Assembly: GCF_905475395.1 (NCBI RefSeq)
Contig: NC_058337.1
Span: 91,072,368 to 91,136,367 of the forward strand
DNA from: Chrysoperla carnea
Lineage: Eukaryota > Arthropoda > Insecta > Neuroptera > Chrysopidae
Reading direction: 5' to 3'
Length of the DNA: 64,000 nucleotides
The position numbers and the translations under genes are program-made. Of this stretch, positions 24,775 through 38,100 are shown piece by piece (the stretch's first letter is position 1; each line of letters begins with the position of its first letter). The notes beneath the pieces were generated by a model. The model made no database searches, had not been told where the DNA came from, and worked only from the letters and a program-made list of their open reading frames with translations.

Positions 24775-25140
24775 TTATCGACAGATAGGTAAAGTTAGGT
24801 TAGAGTGACTTGCCTTAGGATGGACCACCACAGGGTCCATTGTGATACAGAATGGACTGCGATTGTACTCAGACCATATCCGTTTTGTAGTACCACAAGT
24901 ACGTTTCTCCCTCCATATAAGATTGGCCTTTTTTAAGATATCCTCTTTGAGGAGCAACTTGCAGTTCGCAAATGGAACTCCGGATAATTAGTGATGTTTG
25001 TGTTTGGCAGCATTGTGCCATTTCCCTGTGTCCCGGTACCCATACCAGGTTTACATTAATATGTTCCGCCAGCTCATTTAAGGACGTACGGCAATCCTGT
25101 GCTACCTTTGAGCCCCGACAGATACTATGTTGCGAATATA
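24775..25140 (-). pseudogene. decayed non-LTR retrotransposon RNase H fragment
   Basis: The minus-strand frame from 25117 down to 24869 reads SKVAQDCRTSLNELAEHIN followed by VNLVWVPGHREMAQ. The VWVPGH motif is the hallmark of the RNase HI domain of jockey/I-type non-LTR retrotransposons. A frameshifted continuation reads LLKEDILKKANLIWREKRTC then TTKRIWSEYNRSP, typical of the region just after that domain. The two frames show at least one indel and there is no reverse transcriptase, so this is a dead fragment. It lies in the presumed last intron of vein. Confidence 0.7.
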
Positions 25141-25144
25141 ATCA

Positions 25145-27760
25145 GTATTTTATTGCCATATATGGAGGACACATGAAGAAGTTTCAAAATTCAGTGGTGT
25201 TCTATAACGATTTCAGTAGATAATAATCTGATTTACTTGCCCTTTTATAATGATGAAAATTAAATGATACATGATTATTATGATAATTGTGGACTGACCA
25301 TTTAAACCGACAGTACCATTAAGTCATTAGAGAATATTTTTTAGAGAAATAAAATAGATACTCAATGGAAAATTTTTGAAACACGTCAAACTTTTATTTT
25401 GCAAAAAATTCATAAAATATCAGATGCTTTTCTAAAACCTCATTAACTCATGGAAATGTATTCGTTTTAAATTGAAACACCTGTTTAGGTGATGTCACTA
25501 TTAATCTTATATATAGAACATCTCGAGGTTTTTGTCTCGTACATTATGATCGGCAACCTTTTTATGGTAAAATGACCTTGTAAGTTCTGCTGTAAAGATA
25601 TGAGAATTCCATAGAAATGGAAACAAGTGGAGAGTCGGATAAGGCAAGGTGGATGTTTTAAAACTTGCCATCCAAGCATTCAATTGTATCCCTTAATGAT
25701 ATCTTTTTAATTGAAGAAATGCTAAGTTCTTTTTATCTTAGAAATAGCTCCAACGATTTACATGAAAGTGAGTATGCAGGGTTTTTTTAGGGCAAAAAGT
25801 CCATCTAGCTAGATTTCATTTTTAAAAAACGACGTTTTGTCCGTGTTTTCAGGAAAAACTGAAACATACACTGCAAAATATGACTCTTCCTGACATCTAT
25901 TGTTGTATATCGTAGTTAATGAAATAAAGTACATTACCGGGACATTAAAATTGACATGTGCATGGAGACATTTTAAACGGTTCTTATATGAGTCATAAAA
26001 TTTTAACTCAAAAAATACCGAACAAAGCTCGGTAATCCAGATACTTTGTACTTAAATAAAAATAATAAGCAATCTGGCCTTTATGCGATTGCTATGAACG
26101 GTTTTTCACTGTATATATGAAATAGAAAAAAATAAAACTACGTTCTTTTCAGATGTTTATTCTTAAATTTGTTGTGAATATTGTAAGTAACTATTACAAT
26201 ATTTTTAATTTATTTTTTACAATAAAATTTTTTTTAAAAATAAATTTGAGTATTATTCGATTTTGGTTTTCGTTTTTTTATTTTATTTAGAAAAAAGAAA
26301 AAAAAATTATAAAACGAAAAAAATATTAGTTTTAAAAATAAATTTTTTTTTAAATTTTTAGATTAATAAAATAAATTAAGTTCGGTCCCAGGTTCATTTT
26401 TTTCAATATTAATATATTTATATAGTAAAAATAATAATTATTTTTATACATATTAATTCAAAATTAATTACTTAATCTTTGGATGAGATTATTTTTAAGA
26501 TTTATTTAGCTTTTATATTTAAATGTTAACATTTATACAGTGAAAGAATTTTATAACTTGAATTTTAAATAAATAAATTCGATTTTCCCAAATTAAAAAA
26601 AAAAAAAAAAAGTCAAAAGTTATTCAACATCTAAAATATGCTTTTTTGTAGAAGCGCCTGTTAATAAATGTTGAACTTTTTTTTATAGTAAACGAAGTCT
26701 AGTCTAAATACATAGAAGCGTGAATTATTAATTAAATTGCTAAGACACGCATTTGAGGAATTTTGAATATCTGAAATAATACTTCTGCGTTTAATTTGTG
26801 CCTCCTGGGTTGACCCTGTTTCTCGAGATCCACGCTTCTGTGTTAATAGAAGTACCTTTTTTAAAATTAAATTCGTTTTAAATAAATTCGAAATAAAAAA
26901 AAAATTAATAGTCGATTGAAATATTTACAAGATTAATCGTACAAAAAAAGTTTTTATTAAGCAAAAAATTAATAAAAACGTTTAAATTAATTGATGAAAA
27001 GCTCACGTGGATTTATTTTCCAAAGAAATTATATGTTAATACTTTTAATAAAATACAGTGGAATTAAGAAAAATTGAACTCTCTGCAATCATTTCGATTT
27101 TGATGATTGGAAGTGTGTAAAAAATATTTATATAGCAGAAAAAAGTTTATTAAATTAGGTACACGAGAGTTTTTCATCATAATTTTATTTTTTATTTTTT
27201 AAATAATATAATATTTCATACACGCCATTTATAAATAAAATATTTTTGTTACAAAGATTTTGTACCCTGAATAATACAACAATTATTATAAAATAATAAT
27301 ATTAACAATGTTAATTTTATATATTTAAATTTATTAAATTTTACATATTTTATTTAAATATATACATCACAGAACAAAAAAAATTGTTGAATTTTTATTT
27401 TGTACAAATAGTTTATCATACAGGGCTGGAATCAAAAATTTTAACTTTTATTTTATTGAAATTAGCTTAAGAATAGTTTTTTTTCAGGTCTTATAGCTTA
27501 TACCGGCCAAATGGCAAACATTTATAATTTAGGCATTTTTGGAGAACTGGAAGAAGGTAAATCAAAAAAAATCTATGTTGGTGTGAAATGTTACTATTAA
27601 ATGCCTTCGTCAGGCCCGGGCGCAGGAATAATGTAAGGGAAGGGTTCAAACTTTTATTCTCCATGTTAGGTCATAAAGTTATTAAAAACAAGAAATGCTT
27701 TTTTCGAGTAAGAGAACATTTAATTTGGTCAAAATGTGACATTCAGTCACAGTTATGCAA
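25145..27760. other. vein intron / intergenic, nothing recognised
   Basis: Very AT-rich, with long A and T runs between about 26150 and 27420. Short frames such as that at 25485-25679 (minus) match nothing known. No exon supported. Confidence 0.5.
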
Positions 27761-27763
27761 AAA

Positions 27764-28350
27764 GTTAATTATGCGAGGCACAGAGAACTTTTCCAAAACT
27801 CAGCGCGCATCGACCTCTACACCGCGAAAAAGAGCGTTAATTCATCGCTGTTGTCACAGGCAAAACTGCCAGAACGCGAAGAATTTAATAGATATTCGAA
27901 AACGCATATTTATTGCAAATATCGAGTGCATAGAGTGAATTTTTGACACCCCATCCGGAAATGCGTTTTCGCCCAAGTTGTACTTCGTTGACCCAGATGT
28001 CACGGGAATCATCGTGCAAAATTGAATATTCTAGTTAAAAAAGTCGAGCAAGAGTTTAAGAGACAAGATTTATTTTATAAAATATTCCGATGATTCAAAA
28101 TTCGATCGATAATCTTCAACTGAATCAGTTTGTATGTTACAAGGGTTGAGCTGTTATGACGCGAACCTTGGCTTCCGCAATTCTATGCCGTATTCATCGC
28201 AAATATCGATTATAGTTTTGAAAAGTTTCAATAAAAATATGTTTCACAGCATTAACTAGTTCACTGGCCTTGCCAAGACCCAGGTTTTCTGTTTGAAGTA
28301 CTCGATTCAAAGACAAAGTCAAAGAGGAAATCTCATAAATGGGTATGTTT
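27764..28350 (-). pseudogene. decayed hAT transposase, C-terminal half
   Basis: Reading down the minus strand from about 28350: SLNRVLQTENLGLGKASELV, then, after a frame change near 28205, ICDEYGIELRKPRFAS with an in-frame stop, QLNPCNIQTDSVEDY, and later YALDICNKYAFSNIY with a stop, ILRVLAVLPVTTAMN with a stop, and RSFS near 27830. This order matches the catalytic and C-terminal dimerisation region of hAT transposases of the 52-kDa PKR-inhibitor-repressor-like/ZMYM type, whose intact motif is LPVTTATxERSFS. Several stops and at least one frameshift show it is dead. No terminal inverted repeats were identified. It lies in a vein intron. Confidence 0.82.
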
Positions 28351-28937
28351 GCATGACTATATTGTTAATTCAAAATTTATGTAGACAGATTCTCAATGGG
28401 AGGGGTTTGAATCTCCAAAAGCTCACCCTTGCGCATGGGAGTGGCCTTCGTATTCGTTAATTCGAAAATTGAATAAATGGTCAAAGCCCATGTATATAAA
28501 ATTGGAATATAAAATTTACTAAACGAGCTTTTATGAAAAATTAAAATGTAATATGTTGTTTTAAATTAATCTAAATTGTATAGCACAACATATATAGGTG
28601 TTAGCAATTGATAATTACGACATTTTCGAAATCGAGTATAAAATCACAGAAAAGATTTTTGGTTCCAAATCTGCATCATTAATTTATTTATACAACTAAT
28701 ACATTTAAATATATAAAATTGTTGTTTTCTTGAATGAATTTCTCATACAAAAAAAAAACAAAAACAAAAACGTCACCATTATTTGAGAAAATATTTACAG
28801 TTGTTTCAAATATTGTGTGTTGTTTTTATTAAAATTAAATAAATAATTTAATTATAATTTATTTAAATTATTTATATAGTTGTTCTTCTATTATTAACAA
28901 AGATATTTATCATTACATGAATATGAGGTATACGTAC

Positions 28938-31900
28938 TCTTTGTCATAAGCGGCATTTTTTGATCACATCTTCTGCCGTTAAATCCGTTAGCGCACCTGG
29001 AAGAAGAAATTTTTATTTTAATAATTATCGAAATGGAATATAATTATTCGGAAAAATTGATAGGATTTCTTTTTAAAACTTTTACAGCGCTTTTATTCGC
29101 ATACTTCTCTGCCCACCGCACCGCTTAAATATGTCAAGCTAATAAAAGCATGTTAAACATATTTTGCCAGACACCGACCAAAATGAATTTTGTGTTTTTT
29201 GTGTATTCATCGTGGCAAACATTGCGGATTTCTCAGTAACATCCTTTGTTTAGTGTTGCTGGACTACCCAAGAAATTCGCCCACATAAATTTTTGACTTG
29301 TTACGAATGTTTCCAAAAAATGTACACTAATAGCTTTATGCTTTATATTTGTAGAACATAAAGTTGAAAGATATGTTGAAGCAATATATGAGCATGTTTC
29401 GCACCGCTAAAAGGCGCAAAGTACTCCTTTTACAATGCAATATGGAACACTTATTTTAAGGCAAAGTGCAGATAAGAATAATATATGCCAAATTGGATCT
29501 ACATCACGAACAATTGTTACTAGTTGTGTTTTTTTGTATTCAACAAGTTTTGTAGCTGTGTTGGTACCAGCTCTGATTAAATTTGAACGTTTTGTTAGTC
29601 TATAAACTTTCTTTGTCAACTTTTGTTTCGGCATATGTCTTCAATCTGTTTTTCTTTTGTAACGATATATCCGAACGAAACTTTTCCAATAATTTAAATA
29701 ATTGTACGGCTTAGTTAAAGAGAATTGAAAGAAATATAATCGCAACGGGAATCGAACCCGGGCCTCTTCGATTAAGGAAAAGCGCCTTAGCTATTTCGGG
29801 CGTACGAGCTCTAGGCATAAAGTGAAAGCCAAAAACGAAGTCTTTATATACGGCCTTTTATCTCTAATATATTTAGACCACCTAAAAAATTTTGATAAAA
29901 TGTTTCACGTCTTGGATATCTTGACCAATATTAAAATTTTTTTGTTCATTTTCAAACACTAAGTTAAGAAATTTATATCTTAACTTTCCTACTTTTTGAA
30001 CAGTAAGAAGGTAGCCAATATTTTCTTTCGTCCCTTTTTAACCCCCGAACTAAAAAAAAAGGTGTTATAAGTTTGACCGTTATGTGTGTGTGTTCTTTGT
30101 GTTTGTCTGTCTGTGGCATCGTAACGCCTAAACGGATGAACCTATTTTAATTTTTTTGGTTTCATTTGAAAGGTAATTTTACGGAGAGTTTCCTTAGCTA
30201 TGTTTCAAGTGTGAGGTTAGGTTTTCGTATCCAAAAAATTGACGATGATCTTCAAAATTGATTCAGTTTGGAAAGGCATGAAATATAGTTTTAATATATA
30301 AGTAATTACTATGGAAATGAATGATCAAATAAAACTGGCTCAATTCATTTCAAAAAGTGAAATGGTAAAATAATTAGGTAATTCAAACAGTAATTCAAAA
30401 GAACAAAGTCAACTCAAATATTACAATTTCAATTAAAATATTTCCAAAAATTTGTCCCAAAAAATGATAGCTCTCTAATATCCTTTTCATCTCATTTGAA
30501 GTCCTTGACCATCACTTGATATTGATTTAAGAGGAAGTATTATAAGTTTAAAGTGTTTATCTGTGTGTTTCTCAGTGGCATCGTTGTCCCTAAATGGTCG
30601 AACTGACTTGATTGAGAATATTTTACAGCTATGTTTCCAAAAATTAGTTTACAAGGAATAAATCGCATTTATCGCATTTATCGCATTTATCGGGTTTTTT
30701 TTTTTTTTTTAATTTTCTCTTCAATTGTTTGAACCAAATTGATTGATTGATTGATTGATTTTTTGAACCAAAACAAAATCTCAAAATAAATTGAAAATAG
30801 TCTCTCTAAAAAAAGACCCAACACGCGGCTGTTTAACGTCAAATAAACATGAACAATGTTGTAAAGTATAAAAAATTAAAATTTTCAATTGTATGAACTT
30901 GCGATGATTAAATAAGTCAATGGGAATATTTTCTTAATTCTGTCTGTCTACATATCTTGAAAAATACAACGATCTCGTTAACACTATGCTTAAATGTAGT
31001 TTTTTAAATAAATTGACCTTGAAATGAAAATATTTATATAATTATTAATTCAAAAAAACGTAAGGTTATTGACCGTCTATTAAAACATTCAAGTAAGTTT
31101 TCATATGTGTGAAATAATATATATTCAGAAATTACTTTTTTAGAAATTTCGCCATTATCGAATTGTAATTGAGAATATTTCATTTTTCACAAAAGATCAT
31201 TTTGATAAAACAATTTATAGCTTATTAGTTAAATACTTGGTAGGGGAAAGTGGTCTATAATGATCCCTCAGGATAAAATGATGAAATTGTAGTATTACGC
31301 TATATCAAATTAATGTTTTTACTTTTGGCTTTTGTTGACTTTTAATAATATTATATCACATTTTGATAGGCGTATAACAAATTTTAATGCCAGTTTTTAT
31401 GACGAATTTCAAATATGTCGTTACGAGTAAAATGATCCCCTTTAAATAGGCTAAAATAATCCCTATTTTGTCTGTAAAATTATAATAGATAAATTGATCC
31501 CCCATCATGTAACGGGTCTTGAATGTGTTGATTTAGATGAATTAACCAGTGATTTCTGTTTTCATACTAATCGTTGATGCCAATGTAAAGGAACAGTTAA
31601 TATTTTATGTTTAACTGTTTGATAAAAAATGCAATGGGATCATTTTACCCACTTTCCTTACAAGGTCTGTCAAACGATCCTTTTTGAGAAATATTGAACA
31701 GTTCTAAAAATTTGAACAAATTCAAAGAAATTTACATGCCAATATTGTAACATTTGAATAAAGAGAGGGGGATCATTTTAGGCCACCTTCCCCAATAATC
31801 TCAATATTCTACAAGATATTGCTTTAACATTTAAAAGCATATAAGGAATAATTTTAGATCGCGAAACAATAAAAGATATAATAGTATAAAGATAAAACTA

Positions 31901-32072
31901 AAATTAGACACCTCGAATTGCAAAAAGAAGACTTTTTTGCAATGTCCCTGCACCAACACCAGTAACATACATTATTTCTGAATCTTCAGAGGAAATCTTT
32001 ACATAAATATTGAAAGAAAAGTTTGATCATCATGAAAATTACCAGGTCTATCTTCAATCTTCAGAGGAAATC

Positions 32073-32137
<65 letters not shown>

Positions 32138-35100
32138 ATTCTTGGTGGTTTATCGAGACCTGGTAATTTTCATGATGATCAAACTTTTCTTTCAATATTT
32201 ATGTACAGATTTCCTCTGAAGATTGAATATAGACCTGGTACAAAATAATACTTTTATAAATGTATACATTTGTGCATCTCACGATCATAGTTTGTCAAGT
32301 TCCCAGTACTCTCACCTTTTCAAAATTTTGATCTTTTTCGGTAATCCATCACATACTTTTTTATATCTGTCAGATAGCTATTACTTATTCTGAATGAAGG
32401 GTAGGATACATATAGAACACAAACGTTGTGAATAATATGATGCCGGACATCTGTTAAATATGCGTCTATAATAACATATTTAAAAAATATTAGTGCGTGA
32501 GTTAAAGTCATTACTTTCATGCATAGACATTAATGATATGCTTAAATATTATATACACAAGAGGTGTGTAACAGTAGACAGACAAGGATGACCACACTAT
32601 AAATTGGCCGCATGCCAAATTAAATCGCCACATATTGAAATATTATTTGCTATAAGGTAAATGTACCATATTACGGGATGTTTAGGCATAATCCACTTTG
32701 AAGCTGATTATTGAAATAAATATAAATATTTCCACTATAAAAATTGATTTGTTGTATAAAATGATTTATTGAGAATTAGTTTTGATCATTTTTTCATCCC
32801 AAAGTCTTTAATTTATAGTATTAAACGTTAATTTTCTGGACTTCGAGTTTGTCTCTAATTCCGTGATAAAATTTGGCTTTGAACCTGACTCCGGGAATGA
32901 AAGTACATAATTCCGGGATACACACTTAATATAGGTAAAATAAAAAAATTGTTTTGTTTAATGTAAATAATATTATTGAGTATTATCATATAAAATTTGA
33001 TTGAAAAATAAAAATTTTTAATTTTTAATTAATTTTAAAAAAAATCATAACATATTGCGAAATAGTAATGACAATAAATCACTGGTATTATAAATATTAT
33101 CGTTATTAAATTAATGAAGTTAATAGAATTGTTATTTTCTTAAATTCTTTTAATAATAGTAAAAGTTATTTTAGCATTAATAATCATCAATAATTAATTT
33201 AAATAACAAAATAAAATCAAGTTTCAATTTTCTCCTTTATTATGTGATACTCCCGGAATTGTATACATAAGTAAAAACTCATTATTCCGGGAGTTGAAAA
33301 CACATTATATACTTATCATAAAAAGCAAGTATTTAAGCATAAATTATGCCAAATTAAAAAAAAAACATATCCCGTAATTACCTCACAAAAATCTACGGTA
33401 TCTACTGCTTCAATCACTAAAAAATATTTTAATAATTATAACACCAATTTTAAACGAGAGTTAAAAATAATTACCTCTTATTTTCCCTAATTACGGTAGA
33501 CTCCCGTAATATGGTTCACTATCACTGATTTAAGAACATAATTCCGGGATTCATAATTTAAAGAAAATAATTAATTAAAATAATTTGAAAATGCTTTAAA
33601 ACGATTTATTTATTCATTCTAATCAATATTTTTACATATTCAATAATTATAAACTTACCAGTAAACTAAAAAAAGCTTAACAATCTGACACTGTCATCTT
33701 ACGTTCAAAGACAACATATTGGTTATAAAACCAGATGTTAACCGATTGATCACTTTTTCGATTGATATGAGTATTTAAGAGTGATTTGATTTGTTCAAAA
33801 GTCGATTTTTTTTGTTCATATTTTAGTGCTACAGGCTCTGTTATTTTTTAAAATCAAAAATTTATTTAGTGTTTCTTATTTTTTGATTAAAAGAAAAAAC
33901 TCCCGGAATAACGTACTAACCCGTAATAATGTACATTTACCTTATATCCCCCAACAGAAAAAATCTGTGTCGTATTTATTATTCGCAAGTTTCTATACAC
34001 CGAGCGCAATATTTTAAGGGAACGTACAAATATGCAAAAACAAATTTGAGTTAAATGTTGAAATATCAGAAAGCATTGAATATCAGTAATTGCATTATTT
34101 TTTATAAATTAGAAGAGTTTAAAAAACCAAAACAATCATGGCGATCTTTCGGTCGCCAATATTTTGGTTTTCGAAAATTTTTGAAAGTATAATCTAGAAT
34201 TTTTTTTCGTTTTTCGAGGATGTTTCTAAAGGCCACTAGTTAAAGCTATCTGAAATTTTCAACTCTATATCTTTTATTGTCTTGGAGAAAATGTACTCCA
34301 AAGTTTAGTTCTAATTTGCGCCCTCGCGGATAAACAGTGACGCTTACGAAAAAATGTTTAAAACAAAAGTTGTTAATTTTTATATAAGAAACATTTTTTT
34401 TCTTTAAACTTTTATTCTATCTCTAACAGTTTACAAGATGGGTCCAGCGGAGCTAAAACCAAATTGACCTATGTTGCTCATTTACGAATTTAGCCATGTT
34501 TATTTGACCATTCATTTCCATAGTTGATTTCTTATAGTTGATTCATTTAACCTTCAACAAATTACTAACAAATTAAAAATATTAATGCAAAATAGTTTTC
34601 GTTTCGACACAAATTCTTTAAATTATTTATTTGTTTACCCACAAAGCTCTAATTTTCAGTATCTCTGAACGTCTTGTAACAATGTAGTAATTAGTAATTT
34701 GATTATATATGTTTGTTAAACATTTAATGTTGATGTAAATAAGTTTTCAACACGTAATTCACTTAAAAAAATGAAGTTATTTAGACGAAATAACTGAAAA
34801 TATGATTTGATTTGAAGAATGAAGTTTATGGTCATGTTAAATGTTTTAAAACAGTGTTATTAGTACAAAATATTATTTCAAAACAATCTCCATGTTAGTA
34901 TAAGTTATTAGAAAAAATTGTATTTTGAAAATTCATTTTAAATAATCGTAATGATAGTTTTAATGTCTGAGATAAAATCAATTAAATTCCTCATCGTAAT
35001 TAAGATCGCATTTCTTAAATACGATCTGAAATATAGTTTCGATAATTAACAGAAATCTTTGTATTTCTCTCTCAAAATAATAAAAATTACTAATTCAGAA

Positions 35101-38100
35101 AAAGAGTTGATATACAAAACTTATAGAAATGAAAGCTCGTAAAGCTGATGACTAACATAATATACATAAACATATCAACTTGATAGACATGGACCCAAAA
35201 TTTCAAGTCATTTGGCTCAATTATGCTACCTATACATTTATAACTACCAATAATAGGTCAAAATATATGTATACACAGGGACTAATCTGTCATCAGTTGC
35301 TTTAATAGCCAATTTAGAATCTAAACGGTAAGAGATAGAATAATACTTTAAATTAGAAAGTTGATCCTTTTAAAAGAACTAACATATTTGTTAAAAATTA
35401 CATTTAATTAAATTTCACAAAACGTTGGCTTCAGACGAAATGCGACTTCAAAATATATCATTATTGCATTTAGTCGAAATACTTCATTCGTCAGACAGCG
35501 TACAATTTTTGAAACTACTTGAATAAAAATTTATGCATAGTGGCCCGATTTTACGTACAGGGTGCTCTATAATTGATTGCAGAATTCTGGACTCCCGAAA
35601 TAATCTCAACAAAATCAACGAAAAAGCTCTCTACCAAATTTCGATTCGAGGAACAATTTTCGAGATATATGGCTATGGGAAAAATGAAAAAATCTCCCCC
35701 CACGGAGCCATGTCCACTCACAGAGCCCTGAAATCCAATATACATTGTAGGTGAGTACCTACTTGTTTATATAGAGCGTCTAGCCAAAAACTGTACATTT
35801 GGTAGGTTTGAAAATCGGTCGTAACTTAGTTTTCATACCCCAAGGGATAAAGGTGGTCGACCCCAAAAATTTTTATTCATTTTTTGGGCAACCTTTTTAA
35901 ATTTTTGGAGATGATGAGAATATATGATATAATGAAAATATTACCATTTGTTAGATTGTAACCTATTTATAACGAAAATTTTTTTGAAAATCCTTAAGAA
36001 GATGTTATTTTTGTTGTTGAAATAATATCTTCTCTTGGTTTTAAATGGGTGATACAGATGGTGGAAATATTATGCTGAAGCAAGCTCTTGTTCTACGTGA
36101 AACAAAATCAGAGTCAATCTATGAGAAAGAATCGATAAAAAAGAAAATTGTAAAAAATGCGAGAACCAACTTCTGGAAAATTAGAATAGAATTGTTAAAC
36201 AACTCAAAGCTTTTCTGTTAGAAAACCACACTAAGATTCAGTTTATCTTTTGTGAAAAATCACTTACTGACAAGCGTATTCGCCAATTGTTGAAAAAAAC
36301 ATACAGGTACCTCCATTCATACAAATTTGTGCTCGATCTTCAGTGCATGGATGTGGATCTGCTGAAGATGCTGTAACAAAAACTAAGAATTAAAAGCTTA
36401 GATAGCTGTACAACATCGAATTCACGAGTAACTAGTACATCAAACATGCTTATAAAGGGCTCTAAAGTCTAGTTGGAGCATAAAAAGTAAACAGATTGTA
36501 TACAGAAATGAGAAGGCAGTCAAAAATGAAATAATAAGATCATTTATGGACACTTGAACAACAAAAAATTTTCCTATCTTTATTATTCCCAATTTTCCAA
36601 AATGGGGTATTCAGAGTATGTGAGCATCTACATTAAACACTCATCTCATTGTAAACGTATGTCAGTGAAACACGGATTAAATGGCTTCACAAAACACGCC
36701 TGACCATGGACATAAACTAACACAATACGTGAATTTGGCTAAAGAAACTAATCCGAAGCAAAAAGTTGAATGTGCACATAAAATTTAATATTTTTACTTA
36801 CTATTTTCAGTTCGTGTATTATTCAACACTCGAACAAATGCCGATTTCGTTATTGGTGGACCAATTACTCCGCGCGCTGAACATTCATACCGCCCCGCAT
36901 CTTCCAGTTTTACTTTCGATATAACTAGAGTTGATTGTCGCCTGAAAATAAAAAGAGTGCAAAAAATTAGAATTATAAACATTTTAGTTCTTGAAAGTGA
37001 GTAGAGCTTTGCACAATGTGTTTGTATAATAGATCGTTTAAAGTCAAAATCAAAAACATACAAAATATGTTTGGATACTATAAATGGAAGGTTGCTTCCA
37101 TCTATTTGAGGAAATGTATATTTTACGACTCAATAGTATTTGTAATTGTTTATAAATATACAGGTGATTTTTTTTTAAAATTTCTACTTAATTTTTTCAA
37201 AAACGTATTAGATTATTAACAAATCGTAAAATAGGAGTATTCTAATTTTCGAAGGGAATAAAAAAATTGCGTCTAGTTTTATTTTACGAGGACGTCTTCC
37301 AGGTCAAATGACGGTCAACTTCCATTTTTTTAAAAATAAATCTACGTATTTTTTATAGAATCTTCTGTTTCTTTGACTAACAAAAAATAAGAATCGGTAC
37401 AAATTAGAATAATTTATTGATAAGGAATTTTCTTTGTGGAAACTTTGTGTGGAAATAAGGTGACAAAAATTGAGGCCTAGAACAAGAAATTTTCGGACAA
37501 CTTGCTTTTTTTGTGGAAACGAATCAGAATCAGGAACGAAAAATACTAAATTCCTATACTATAATATTTTAGAGGTTGCATTTTAACTTTGTTTGAGCTT
37601 AAGGCAATGTTTGTCATATACTTCATAGTTTCCAAGACATTTAAGAAAGGCAATTAAATTCGTTCAGTAAACAAATTGTCCCTAGTAAACTTTTTGACAA
37701 TATTTAGTTTAAAAATATCAATATCAATATTGACAATATCAAGTTTAGAAATGGAGCAGAAGCTTAAAAAACTATCAAAAACTTCATTGTCTGCTGTTGT
37801 TATCCTAGCCTATAAGATGACAATATATATTTCTTTAAATTATTTTGATTACCCTCATAATTATTGATAATTTCCGAAAAAACTTAATTTCTTTAAACAC
37901 CCATATTAATTTTTAGATTTAGATAAGGAATATATTATTCTTTAAACATTTTCTCTGGAAATGGCATTTTTTCTAGAAACTATAAATCCTTGCGTCATGT
38001 TAAAGTCATGGAAGGTGGATTTACAATGGTGCGGATCAGATCCGGTTTTAAGGGTGGCATGAATGGTAGATTCACCTAAGACCTCTCGCTAAAAAAACCC

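Noticed and set aside
27588-27946. Plus-strand open frames of 116 and 63 codons
   Set aside because: They are antisense to a recognisable broken hAT transposase on the minus strand and match no family.
29739-29810. Functional tRNA gene
   Set aside because: Box B is good but no acceptor stem or proper anticodon arm can be formed.
32010-32219. Frame with a long IYIYIY run
   Set aside because: Produced by the (AT)n tract; the same applies at 51316-51522.
35533-35754. 73-codon frame and its antisense partner
   Set aside because: Text resembles a generic interspersed repeat (ACAGGGTGCTCTATAATTG) and neither strand matches a protein family.
36046-36222. 59-codon plus-strand frame beginning MGDTDGGN
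   Set aside because: No recognised motif, lies in a vein intron next to an exon on the other strand; insufficient evidence.
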